In this document: positions 9,048-17,608 of the stretch, in pieces
How the letters are laid out: each line of letters begins with the position of its first letter
How positions within the stretch are numbered: the stretch's first letter is position 1
Source of the DNA: an uncultured Bacteroidia bacterium
GTDB taxonomy: Bacteria; Bacteroidota; Bacteroidia; Bacteroidales; UBA932
Reading direction: 5' to 3'
Assembly (NCBI GenBank): GCA_902785785.1
Contig: CADAAA010000002.1
Coordinates: 1 to 64,000 of the forward strand
DNA length: 64,000 nucleotides
Notes under the pieces: model-generated
What the model saw: only the letters and a program-made list of their open reading frames with translations
Database searches by the model: none
What the model was told of the DNA's origin: nothing
Made by a program: the position numbers and the translations under genes

Positions 9048-10513
9048 AGTATGCGTGTGCCGTAAGCGGGGCCGCGGTCGCGCGGAATTTCCGCGCCGAG
9101 CGCAGGCACCGGAACTCCCGCTGTGCGGGCGCCGTGCGGGGTCGTGTCACTGCCCCGCAACTGCGCCAGCACCGCGGCCAGCATCGCCTCGTTCTCATTG
9201 CCGAGCTGGTACGGCTCAACGGGTTTGTCTTCGACCTCGAAGTCCGGCTTGAAGCCGTCAGGCATGCAGGGAGTATTGCCGTACTTGTCGGCATAGCGTC
9301 CTATCATCACATAGATGCCCCATTTCCCGGCAAACTGGTTTCCCAGTTCCCTCTGCTTATCCTTCAGTACATCGTCATAGTCCTTGTACCAGTCCTTGGC
9401 GCTGTACATGATGCCGCTGCAGAACTTCCCGTGTGACTGCTGGCCGAATATCTTCACGTCCATATAGGGCAGAAGCCCGACGATAAGGCTCTCGGAAGCG
9501 GAGGCGCTGTCCTCTGTCATGATAGCGTACAAGTGCGAGATGCCCATATTGGCGTCCGAAATGTCGACGGTGAACTTGTCGTTGCCCTGGCTGACCGTGA
9601 AAGACTGTGCGAAACATGTCTCCTCATCTCCCCAGGCATCGGCGATGGTGCTGTTGTAAACCGCTGTCTCGAAGACGCTTCCTGCCTTGACTTCCGCTTC
9701 AGGAGCGAGCAGGGATGCTAGAAGGGTCTCTGTGAGGACATAGCCACCTCCGTTGTAACGCAAATCCAGGATGAGGCTTTCTATGCCTTCCGAACGGAAA
9801 TACCTGCCGGCTTCGGCGAGCTCACTGCAGGCGGCGAGCGTGAAGCTGTTGAAGAACAGGTATCCAACCTTCCTGTCCCCGAGGTCGAACACCTTGCTTA
9901 CCAGGACAGGGTTCTCGTACATTTCGACAGCGGTCATGCCGTACTCTTTTCCCTGCAAGTCCGAGAGGGTGCATGATTTGGCATGGAAGAAACTGTCGTT
10001 CAGCAACGTCGAATAGTTCGATTCGGTCAGCTGCTTCCCGCCTACTTTCATAAAGATGTCACCGCGCTTGATACCGGCATTCGAGGCCGGGCTGTCGGGA
10101 TAGACCAGGGTGACGACCATACAGACTTCCTTCTTTGATTCGTCGTAATAGTAGAGCTTGAAATCCATGCCGTATGTCGTGCTCACGCCTCCGGTAGAGC
10201 TGATCAGGCTCTCTATGTCGTCCGTAAGCATGGTCCATCTGTCGATATCCTTGCCGGAGCGGTCCTTGTAGCGGATTTCCTGAACCTTTTTGACAGGGTC
10301 CGTAAGCATTGTCCAGGATTCCAGGCCGGAACTGATCTCCTCGTTCCACAGGTAGTATGTGCTCATGACATTGTATGCGAAGGTGTTGATTGCAGTCCGT
10401 TCCTTCTTCTCCGTCTTGGACAATCCTGCCTCCTCGGGGTCCTGATGCCCACAAGCAAAGACGCCCGCCAGTGCGGCGAGCATCATTGCAGTCCGTATGT
10501 AGTGTTTTCCCAT
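9023..10513 (-). CDS. S41 family (C-terminal processing) peptidase, lipoprotein
   Basis: The 496-residue product has a lipoprotein signal ending LAGVFACG (Cys21), then a PDZ-like segment (YPDSPASNAGIKRGDIFMKV). The S41 catalytic part follows: GIESLILDLRYNGGG is the family strand, Ser of ASASESL the likely nucleophile and Lys of QQSHGKF its partner. S41 enzymes cut proteins near exposed C-termini in the periplasm or at the surface; the target is unknown. The last 40 or so residues are Gly/Arg/Pro-rich, match no domain I know and contain a perfect 17-bp DNA palindrome. A -7 element precedes the start. Confidence 0.85.
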   Translation of the reverse strand: MGKHYIRTAMMLAALAGVFACGHQDPEEAGLSKTEKKERTAINTFAYNVMSTYYLWNEEISSGLESWTMLTDPVKKVQEIRYKDRSGKDIDRWTMLTDDIESLISSTGGVSTTYGMDFKLYYYDESKKEVCMVVTLVYPDSPASNAGIKRGDIFMKVGGKQLTESNYSTLLNDSFFHAKSCTLSDLQGKEYGMTAVEMYENPVLVSKVFDLGDRKVGYLFFNSFTLAACSELAEAGRYFRSEGIESLILDLRYNGGGYVLTETLLASLLAPEAEVKAGSVFETAVYNSTIADAWGDEETCFAQSFTVSQGNDKFTVDISDANMGISHLYAIMTEDSASASESLIVGLLPYMDVKIFGQQSHGKFCSGIMYSAKDWYKDYDDVLKDKQRELGNQFAGKWGIYVMIGRYADKYGNTPCMPDGFKPDFEVEDKPVEPYQLGNENEAMLAAVLAQLRGSDTTPHGARTAGVPVPALGAEIPRDRGPAYGTRILLQQQKPL

Positions 10514-10527
10514 ATCTGCGATTTTCG

Positions 10528-10535
10528 CAAATATA
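10528..10535 (-). promoter_or_regulatory. -7 element of the S41 peptidase gene
   Basis: On the minus strand TATATTTG matches TAnnTTTG and lies 14 bases before the start codon. It is in the short gap after aspA, so the peptidase gene may have its own promoter as well as read-through from aspA. Confidence 0.4.
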
Positions 10536-10547
10536 AGAAAAAGAATC

Positions 10548-11960
10548 CTATTTCAGCAGGGTATGGGAGCCGAGCATGGCGGCGGGGTTGAGGGCCTCGT
10601 CAAGCTTCTCTTTGGTCATCAGGCCCTTTTCGAGCACGATGTCATAGACGCTGCGGCCGGTCTCGAGAGCCTCCTTCGCGACTTTGGTGCTTCCCTTGTA
10701 CCCGATATAAGGGTTGAGGGCGGTCACGATGCCGATGGAGTTTTTGACCATATCATAGCAATGCTCTGCATTGACGGTGATGCCTTCGATGCACTTGGTG
10801 CGAAGGGTGTCGATGACGTTCCGCAGCCATGTTACGCTCTCGAGGATGGACTCGGCGATGACAGGCTCCATTACGTTGAGCTGAAGCTGTCCGGCTTCAG
10901 CAGCGAATGCTACGGTGGTGTCGTTGCCTATGACCTTGTAGCATACCTGGTTGGTGACCTCTGGGATGACGGGATTGACCTTGCCGGGCATGATGGAAGA
11001 TCCGGGAGCCATCGGAGGCAGGTTGATCTCATGCAGGCCGCAGCGCGGTCCGGAGGCCATGAGACGAAGGTCGTTGCAGATTTTCGACAGCTTGATGGCG
11101 AGGCGTTTGAGCGCGGCCGAATAGCTGACATAGGCGCCTGTATCGGGCGTAGCCTCGACGAGGTCGGAGGCTTTGGTCAGCTCATCGCCGCAGAACTCCG
11201 ACATCTTGCGCGTGCAGAGGTCGGCGAAGCCGGGCACCGCATTCAGGCCGGTGCCGATGGCGGTGCCGCCCATGTTGATCTCGCGGAGCAGCACGGCGTT
11301 GCGCTCGAGATTGGCGATCTCTTCCTCAAGGTTGTTGGCGAATGCGTTGAATTCCTGACCTGCCGTCATGGGGACGGCGTCCTGAAGCTGGGTGCGGCCC
11401 ATCTTGATGTAGTCCTTGAACTCCACTCCCTTGGCGCGGAAGGCGGCGATCAGGGCCTGCAGGCTGGCGACAAGGTGCTTGTTCATCCTGACGAAAGTAT
11501 AGCGGAAAGCCGTAGGATAAGCGTCATTGGTGGACTGGGCGCAGTTCACATGGTCGTTGGGGGAGCAGTACTGGTACTCGCCCTTCTTGTGTCCCATGAG
11601 CTCCAGGGCGCGGTTGGCGATAACTTCGTTTGCGTTCATGTTCACCGAAGTGCCTGCACCGCCCTGCATCATGTCGATAGGGAACTGGTCGTGGAACTTG
11701 CCGTCCACGATCTCGCAGCAAGCCGCGATAATGGCGTTGGCGATGGTCTTGTCCAGAACGCCGAGCTCGGCGTTGGCTGCAGCGGCGGCCATCTTGACAT
11801 AAGCGATGGATATCACGTACTCCGGATAGTCGCACATGCGGGTATTGGATATCTTGTAGTTGTTGAGTGCGCGCTGGGTCTGTACTCCATAGTAAGCGTC
11901 GGCGGGCACCTTGAGCTCTCCGAGCAGGTCGCTCTCGATCCTGTAATTCTTCTCTGACAT
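10548..11960 (-). CDS. aspA: Aspartate ammonia-lyase
   Basis: The 470-residue cytoplasmic homotetramer converts L-aspartate to fumarate and ammonia. It carries the fumarase/aspartase signature GSSIMPGKVNPVIPE near residues 320-335, whose Ser and Lys belong to the active-site loop. The N-terminus has DLLGELKVPADAYYGVQTQRA. Aspartase rather than fumarase is favoured by MQGGAGTSVNMNANEVIANR and the overall length. Fumarate made here would feed fumarate respiration, as is usual in anaerobic Bacteroidales. A consensus promoter lies at 11998-12029. Confidence 0.95.
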   Translation of the reverse strand: MSEKNYRIESDLLGELKVPADAYYGVQTQRALNNYKISNTRMCDYPEYVISIAYVKMAAAAANAELGVLDKTIANAIIAACCEIVDGKFHDQFPIDMMQGGAGTSVNMNANEVIANRALELMGHKKGEYQYCSPNDHVNCAQSTNDAYPTAFRYTFVRMNKHLVASLQALIAAFRAKGVEFKDYIKMGRTQLQDAVPMTAGQEFNAFANNLEEEIANLERNAVLLREINMGGTAIGTGLNAVPGFADLCTRKMSEFCGDELTKASDLVEATPDTGAYVSYSAALKRLAIKLSKICNDLRLMASGPRCGLHEINLPPMAPGSSIMPGKVNPVIPEVTNQVCYKVIGNDTTVAFAAEAGQLQLNVMEPVIAESILESVTWLRNVIDTLRTKCIEGITVNAEHCYDMVKNSIGIVTALNPYIGYKGSTKVAKEALETGRSVYDIVLEKGLMTKEKLDEALNPAAMLGSHTLLK

Positions 11961-11997
11961 GGTTATTATGCTTTTAGTTGTTATCTAAAATGGTTGG

Positions 11998-12029
11998 TAA
12001 AGGTAATGAATTAAAACATACAAAGCAAA
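11998..12029 (-). promoter_or_regulatory. Promoter of aspA
   Basis: On the minus strand TTTG (12026-12029) is followed after 20 bases by TACCTTTA (11998-12005), seven of eight matches to TAnnTTTG. The -33 element overlaps the U tract of the terminator that ends the susCD transcript, so the two signals share DNA. Confidence 0.55.
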
Positions 12030-12060
12030 AAACCGGAAGATTATTCATCTCCCGGTTTTT
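12027..12060 (-). terminator. Terminator of the first susCD operon
   Basis: AAAAACCGG (12028-12036) pairs with CCGGTTTTT (12052-12060) around a 15-base loop. Read on the minus strand the stem ends in a run of six T residues. It lies 20 bases after the susD stop. Confidence 0.75.
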
Positions 12061-12080
12061 ATCGTAATGCTTGTTATGAA

Positions 12081-13640
12081 CTAGCGGTTGCCGCCGGCCC
12101 ACCAGACGTTCTCGGAGAACACGTAGTTGCCCGCGTCAGTGTAGATCTTGGCGATGTTGGGGTTGGCTACGACATCATCCTGGCCATAGGGGCACCTGAG
12201 GGGGAACTTGCCGGGGTTGACGAGTCCGTAGATGGCACCCTTGCCTTCAGCCATGAAACGACGGATGTCTGCATAGGTCTCAACGGTCTCGCCATTGGCG
12301 CCCCAGAGGCCGATGTACTTCTGGATCATGGTCTCCTTGAGGGGATCGGCGTCGAACAGTGAAGAAACTTCGCTGTCAAAGTACGCTTCGGCGTCTGTTG
12401 CAGTGAAAGGATCGCTGTCAGGTTCCTCAATGCCGCCATAGGCATTGACGGACGGGGCGGCGAGGGCGGCTGCAACATTGACCTCATAGTTGTCAAATGC
12501 GGCTACGACAGCACCCTTGAGGGTCTCCTTCGCGGCATCGGTCTGTCCAAGACGGACCTGGGCCTCAGCCTTGAGGAACTGGAGCTCATGGTAGCTGAGG
12601 AAATGCACAGGGGCGACTTCAGCAAAGAACCATGCATCGTATGCATACACATACTGGCACTCCTCAACGTCTCCGGTAGGAGCAAGAAGATCCAGAACAT
12701 CCTCGGAAGAATAGTGCTCCCAGGAGGAAGGATCCCAGTAGACGCGTTCGGCGCGGGGATCGTTGCGTGCAATCAGCTTGTCGTACATGCTGGTACAGGA
12801 GGAGATACCGTCGCGGCTCCACTCGAAGTCGAACACGGGATTCTGGTTGCTGCCGTCATAGGACATGGAAGCCTGGGTGGCTGCGGACTTGAAGGAAGCG
12901 TCGACATACTCAATAACCTTGCCATAGTCGGCGCTCTTGCTTCCGGAACGGTTGATGAGCCTCATGGTGTAGCGGGCCTTGAGACCGTTGGCGAACTCGA
13001 CCCACCTCTGGGTGTTGCCACCGAAGATAAGGTCATACTGGCCTACTGTGTTGCCACCGCTGGTGACATCCTTGATACCTGCATCGAGAAGGTTGAAGAC
13101 CTCCTTGTAGATGCTTTCCTGGGTGTCAGCCTCAGGATAAGGATAGGTAGCGGCGTCACCCACCTGGGTGTACGGAGTATCACCGAATACGTCGGTTGCA
13201 ACTGCGAGGTTGTAAGCGAGGAGGATCTCGCCGACACCTCTTGCACCGGCATCGCCGGCGTCAGTGCCCTCGGCATCATCAGCGCATTTAGCGACGATGA
13301 GCTTGCCGTTACGGATGTTCTCGTAGATAGTCGCCCAGTTGTTGTTGTAAGTGGAAGCGACGCGGACTTCGGCGTCCCTCTTCTCAGCCTTGAAGAGCTG
13401 GTTGTGCGTACCTGCCCAATACTCGACGTATGAACCGAAATAGGTGTTGAAGTCACCGCCGATGATGTTCTGGGCCGTACGGAGCTCCAGGTCGGGAATG
13501 ATGAACTTGGCGTCGCAGTTCGTCGAGACACTGAGGTCGCAGTTGATCTCGTCCATGAAATCCTCGGAGCAAGCAGCGAATGAAAGGGCTGCTACGGAGA
13601 GGATGAGACCCGTCTTGATAAAACTGTATATCTTTTTCAT
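12081..13640 (-). CDS. SusD/RagB family nutrient-binding lipoprotein
   Basis: The 519-residue product has a lipoprotein signal with Cys24 in LSFAACSEDF. The body is helical (TPR-like), with SusD-family features such as WATIYENIRNGKLIV and YHELQFLKAEAQVRLGQ. It belongs to the type often annotated SusD/RagB nutrient-binding rather than starch-specific. It would sit on the outside of the outer membrane as the lid of the SusC transporter encoded 13 bases upstream. No carbohydrate-active enzyme lies beside it, so the substrate cannot be guessed. Confidence 0.92.
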   Translation of the reverse strand: MKKIYSFIKTGLILSVAALSFAACSEDFMDEINCDLSVSTNCDAKFIIPDLELRTAQNIIGGDFNTYFGSYVEYWAGTHNQLFKAEKRDAEVRVASTYNNNWATIYENIRNGKLIVAKCADDAEGTDAGDAGARGVGEILLAYNLAVATDVFGDTPYTQVGDAATYPYPEADTQESIYKEVFNLLDAGIKDVTSGGNTVGQYDLIFGGNTQRWVEFANGLKARYTMRLINRSGSKSADYGKVIEYVDASFKSAATQASMSYDGSNQNPVFDFEWSRDGISSCTSMYDKLIARNDPRAERVYWDPSSWEHYSSEDVLDLLAPTGDVEECQYVYAYDAWFFAEVAPVHFLSYHELQFLKAEAQVRLGQTDAAKETLKGAVVAAFDNYEVNVAAALAAPSVNAYGGIEEPDSDPFTATDAEAYFDSEVSSLFDADPLKETMIQKYIGLWGANGETVETYADIRRFMAEGKGAIYGLVNPGKFPLRCPYGQDDVVANPNIAKIYTDAGNYVFSENVWWAGGNR

Positions 13641-13653
13641 GATTTAGCCCTCC

Positions 13654-16600
13654 TTAAAAATTGAATTTGAGACCGCCGCCGTAGCTCGAAGAGCCGGGCA
13701 GGGAGAATCTCTCGAAACCACCGGCCATGTTGTTGTTACCCTGGGAGGCCTCGGGGTCGAAGCCCGCGATGGCGGTCCACAGAAGGATGTTCCTTCCGAA
13801 GAGGCTGGCGGAGACGGAGCCCCACTTGGCCTTGACGATCGGATAGCTGAGGGAGATCTCACGGAGTTTCACATAGGAAGCATCCCTTACGAAATACTTG
13901 GAGATATCGTTGAGGGTGGAGAAGTAGGACTGAGCGTACTGGCCGTCAATCTGGATATCGTTGGGTGCATACTGGGCGTTGCCGTTAGCATCGTATCCGG
14001 TGATCTTCACGGAAGGCTCATAGTCGAAAATGAACGAATCCTTCTCCCTGAATTCCTGGGAGACGAGTGCGGTACCGTAGTACTCCATCATCGCTGCGGA
14101 GCCTGCGTACATCCTGCCGCCCTTCTTCCAGTCGAATACCATGTTCAGCCTGAGACCCTTCCAGTCGAAACCGGTGCTGAGACCCAGCTGGAAATCAGGG
14201 GAGACGGCGCCGAGGACGGCGTTGTCGCCGGCCATCGGGAAACCGTCCTTATCGACGATGACGACGCCGTCCTCGTTGCGGACGTAGTCGATACCGTAGA
14301 TGACGGGATACTTGTCACCGATACCTGCACGGACCTGAGGCTCGACGAAACCTCCGAGCATGATGCTGGAGACTCCCTCTGCGAGCTCATCCACATAGTT
14401 GTCGATCTTGGTGAAGTTGACATTGACATCCCAGGAGAAGTTCCTGGTCTGGACGGGGATGAAGCCGATGGTAAGCTCATGGGCATTGGTGTGTACCTTT
14501 CCGGCGTTGGTCATCTTCTCGGCGTAACCGGTGGAAGATGCCATAGGGACGGCGAAGATCTGATCTTTCACGTCCTGACGGGAGAAGGTGTACTCGAAGG
14601 TGATGCGGCCGTCGAAGAATGCGAGGTCGATGCCGCCTTCGACAGACTTGGTGTTCTGAGGACGGAGGTTCGGGTCATAGATCCTGGCGTAAGGGGTATA
14701 GGCCACGACGCCGTTGGTAGGATACATGGCCGGAGTGCCGCTGGAGAAGCCGCCTCCGAAGCCCGGAGTGGAATAGTACGAATCGTGATAGGTACCTGCC
14801 TGACCGACCTCGGCGTAGGAAGCGCGGAGCTTACCGTAGGTGAGGACGTTGTTCTTCAGGCCGTCGAGCTCCGTGAAGATGAAGCCGATCGAGGCCGAAG
14901 GATAGGTGAAGGTCCTGTTGCCGTGAGGCATCGAGGATACGTAGTCGGAGCGGAAGGTCGCATTCAAGAAGAGCATGTTCTTGTAGTCGAGTGCGATTTC
15001 ACCGAAGGTACCGAAGGTGAGGTTCCTGCTGTAGGACTCGGAAGCCGAGTAGGAAGCCACGTTGTTGAGGTGGTTCCAGCCGGCGAAGTTGAAGTGGTTG
15101 CCGTAGGCATCGAGATATTTCTCCCTGCCGTATACGATCTCGTTTCCGAGGAGAGCGGAGAAGTTCAGGTCGGGATTGATGGCCCAGACGTAGTTCGCGG
15201 TGAGGAGCGAGTTGGTCTGGTTCTCGGTAAGGGTGCGCTCGGTGATCTCACCGTCGGCGCCCTTGCTTCCGTATCCGAAGATATCCTGGTAAGCGGTGGT
15301 ATAGGCATCAGCACCGATCTGGTACTTGATATCGAGCTTGTGTGCGCCTGCGAACTCGGTCTTGAAGTCGAGGTAGGCGTTGCCGTAGAAGCGCTGGGAC
15401 TTCTCACCGAAGAAGTTGTTCGTGGTAGCCCAAACAGGGTTGTTGAAAGTCAGGTTACGGAAGTTGACCTGGGTGTAAGGATCTCCGGGAACATGGGTAG
15501 GGAGTCCCATGAGGTCGTAGTTGGCGGGAACGTGGTAAAGACCGGCGGTGATACCGTCGTTGGCACCCGACTGCTTGTTCATGTCGGACTGGACGAAGTT
15601 GCCGCTGAAGCCCATGGTGAAATACTTATTGAGCTTGGCATCGGAAGCGAAGCGGGCGTTGTAGCGCTTCAGGTAGGTGCCGTCGATGATACCGCTCGTG
15701 TCAGTGTTGCCGAGGGAGAAGATGAAGTTCGCCGTACCGGCATTGTGGGCTACGCTGACATTGTTGCTGAAGGTGTGGCCAGTCTGGAAGAAGCCCTTGA
15801 TGTTGTCATAGACAGCGGGGGTGGTCCAAGGATCGAGGCCGGCTTCGGCACGCTGCGGCTGATAATACATTCCGGTATGGATGCCTTGGGCATCGGTGTA
15901 GCTGTTGGAGACATTTCCGCCATAACCAGGATCGTTGGGGAGCTCGGTGATGAGCGGACCCCATGACAGCGAAGACTTGGGGCTGTACTTTCCACCGGAT
16001 CCCTGTGCATACTTGTACTGAACCTCGGGATAAACGGCGGGAGTATCGAACGAATAGTTGGTGGTGAGGGTGACAGAGGTCTTGCCAGCCTGTGCGGCGG
16101 AGCCCTTCTTGGTGGTGATGATGATGACACCGTTGGAAGCGCGCATTCCGTAGAGTGCGGAAGCGGCCTGACCCTTCAGCACGTTGATGCTCTCGATGTC
16201 GTTGGGGTCGATATCGAGGGAACGTCCGGCATAGTCGGATCCGGTAACGGAGTTGCCGGTACCGATGTCAGGAGTGGAAGCCACAGGCATGCCGTCAACT
16301 ACGTAGAGAGGCGTGTTGTTACCATCGAGTGAACGGGCGCCGCGGATGACGATCTTGGAGGAAGCTCCCGGCATACCGGACGAAGAGGAGATCTCAACAC
16401 CGGAAAGCTTGCCCTGAAGGGCGGAGCTGAGGCTTGCGCTGGCTGCATGGACGAGCTCGTCGGACTTGAGGTCCTGGACGGCGTATCCAAGAGCTTTCTT
16501 CTCACGGGAGATACCCATGGCGGTCACCACCACCTCGTCGAGGAACTCGATGTCGGGGAGGAGTTCGATGTCGATGGACCTGCGTCCTTCGACTGCGACT

Positions 16601-16845
16601 TCCTGGGTACGGTATCCGATTGAAGATACAACAAGGGAAGCGTCGGAAGCCACGGAGATGGTATAGTTACCATCGTTGTCCGTAATGGTTCCGTTGGATG
16701 TCCCTTTGACGATAACTGATGCTGCGGGAATGGATTCGCCAGTAGATGAATCCTTCACGACACCTCTCACGCTGATGGTCTGGGCGGATGCCATCAGGCC
16801 TGCGGAAAGGAGCAGCATTGAGAGAAGAACTTTGATTCTCTTCAT
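13654..16845 (-). CDS. SusC/RagA family TonB-linked outer membrane transporter
   Basis: The 1063-residue product has a signal peptide (to about residue 22), then a carboxypeptidase-regulatory-like beta domain (VRGVVKDSSTGESIPAASVI). The TonB-box-like stretch DEVVVTA follows, then the plug with PLYVVDGMPV and VLKGQAASALYGMRASNGVI, and a 22-strand barrel ending GGGLKFNF. It imports a polymer fragment across the outer membrane using TonB energy together with the SusD partner. Length is typical. The start faces an AT-rich 763-bp spacer shared with a divergent susC. Confidence 0.95.
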   Translation of the reverse strand: MKRIKVLLSMLLLSAGLMASAQTISVRGVVKDSSTGESIPAASVIVKGTSNGTITDNDGNYTISVASDASLVVSSIGYRTQEVAVEGRRSIDIELLPDIEFLDEVVVTAMGISREKKALGYAVQDLKSDELVHAASASLSSALQGKLSGVEISSSSGMPGASSKIVIRGARSLDGNNTPLYVVDGMPVASTPDIGTGNSVTGSDYAGRSLDIDPNDIESINVLKGQAASALYGMRASNGVIIITTKKGSAAQAGKTSVTLTTNYSFDTPAVYPEVQYKYAQGSGGKYSPKSSLSWGPLITELPNDPGYGGNVSNSYTDAQGIHTGMYYQPQRAEAGLDPWTTPAVYDNIKGFFQTGHTFSNNVSVAHNAGTANFIFSLGNTDTSGIIDGTYLKRYNARFASDAKLNKYFTMGFSGNFVQSDMNKQSGANDGITAGLYHVPANYDLMGLPTHVPGDPYTQVNFRNLTFNNPVWATTNNFFGEKSQRFYGNAYLDFKTEFAGAHKLDIKYQIGADAYTTAYQDIFGYGSKGADGEITERTLTENQTNSLLTANYVWAINPDLNFSALLGNEIVYGREKYLDAYGNHFNFAGWNHLNNVASYSASESYSRNLTFGTFGEIALDYKNMLFLNATFRSDYVSSMPHGNRTFTYPSASIGFIFTELDGLKNNVLTYGKLRASYAEVGQAGTYHDSYYSTPGFGGGFSSGTPAMYPTNGVVAYTPYARIYDPNLRPQNTKSVEGGIDLAFFDGRITFEYTFSRQDVKDQIFAVPMASSTGYAEKMTNAGKVHTNAHELTIGFIPVQTRNFSWDVNVNFTKIDNYVDELAEGVSSIMLGGFVEPQVRAGIGDKYPVIYGIDYVRNEDGVVIVDKDGFPMAGDNAVLGAVSPDFQLGLSTGFDWKGLRLNMVFDWKKGGRMYAGSAAMMEYYGTALVSQEFREKDSFIFDYEPSVKITGYDANGNAQYAPNDIQIDGQYAQSYFSTLNDISKYFVRDASYVKLREISLSYPIVKAKWGSVSASLFGRNILLWTAIAGFDPEASQGNNNMAGGFERFSLPGSSSYGGGLKFNF

Positions 16846-17133
16846 AGGACAATGATTAAGTTGGTATATAAAAATGTAACTGTTGCTTCAGTACAATCAG
16901 TCCTTTTTCGTCTTTTCGATTGTAAAAATAAATAAAAATCCGATTAATTAAAAATTTTTAATATTTTTTTGCTTACGGTTTGAAAGTTCAGAATTGCTTA
17001 GTATTAAAGCGTCTACCTAAATTATTTAGAACGATTCTCTTGATAATGCTTAAAAATCGTAAGCGTAATGGGGGACTCTGTATTTAAATTAAAAATCCGG
17101 AGAAAATCTCACGACTTCCTCCGAATATATAGC

Positions 17134-17159
17134 TTCAATGTTTATGTTTAATCAATCGT
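17134..17159 (+). repeat. 26-bp direct repeat, copy 1
   Basis: The copy begins TTCAATGTTTATG and ends CAATCGT. It matches 17576-17601 at 25 of 26 positions, 442 bp apart. The matching copy ends 7 bases before the susC start codon, whereas this one is followed by no gene start. Confidence 0.7.
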
Positions 17160-17457
17160 ACTTTTTATGTTGCCATATTCGTGCCAAACTGGACTAAAAA
17201 TGGAAGATACGAACTACGGATTCAATCTCAAGATACGCCCAAGCGAACCAGATTCACTAACCATTATCTGTTCAGTTTTTTGGGAAGTTGATAAATTGGC
17301 AATTTGAAGCGAAACCACTTTTAAATCAAAAGTAAAAATCTAAAATTACATTTTAAAACATAAGAGCAATTGCCATTTAACAAGTATAGTCCTCGTTTTT
17401 TAATTACTTCAATATTTGGATAAATGAAAATTTAGTCACAAATTTGTATCTTGAATA

Positions 17458-17522
17458 TTAATATAGGCAGCGGCTTTTTAATAGTAAACCGCCCCTATGA
17501 TGTTGTTGCAACCTATATATTA
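17458..17522 (+). promoter_or_regulatory. Folded leader upstream of the second susC
   Basis: TTAATATAGG at 17458-17467 is complementary, with two extra bases, to CCTATATATTA at 17512-17522. GCGG and CCGC inside form a nested stem, also with TAGG/CCTA. The structure could sit in the 5' untranslated region, but the transcription start is not known. Confidence 0.35.
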
Positions 17523-17575
17523 TTAAGGACAGTGGTATTGGTGGTTTGTAACGGCATCTTTGATTTGAGTATCAG

Positions 17576-17601
17576 TTCAATGTTTATGTTTAATTAATCG
17601 T
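17576..17601 (+). repeat. 26-bp direct repeat, copy 2, at the susC start
   Basis: This copy differs from the one at 17134-17159 by a single base (TTAATTAATCGT against TTAATCAATCGT). It lies immediately before the susC start codon at 17609 and therefore within its ribosome-binding region. Confidence 0.7.
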
Positions 17602-17608
17602 CAAGCTT

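Larger units (their letters stand above)
16846..17608. other. AT-rich spacer between divergent susC genes
   Basis: No reading frame of note is present. The spacer must hold the promoters and leaders of both susCD operons. No complete -33/-7 pair stands out, which may mean activator-dependent or alternative-sigma promoters. Two direct repeats and a folded leader are listed separately. CGGAG/CTCCG near 17098-17123 could form a further weak hairpin. No regulator gene (anti-sigma, hybrid two-component, SusR type) lies beside either operon. Confidence 0.5.

Noticed and set aside
10563..11957. A 464-codon open frame antisense to aspA
   Set aside because: It mirrors the aspartase codon pattern and shows no domain.
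14479..15966. A 495-codon open frame on the plus strand
   Set aside because: It is antisense to susC, with Val/Gly/Glu-rich shadow composition and no family features.
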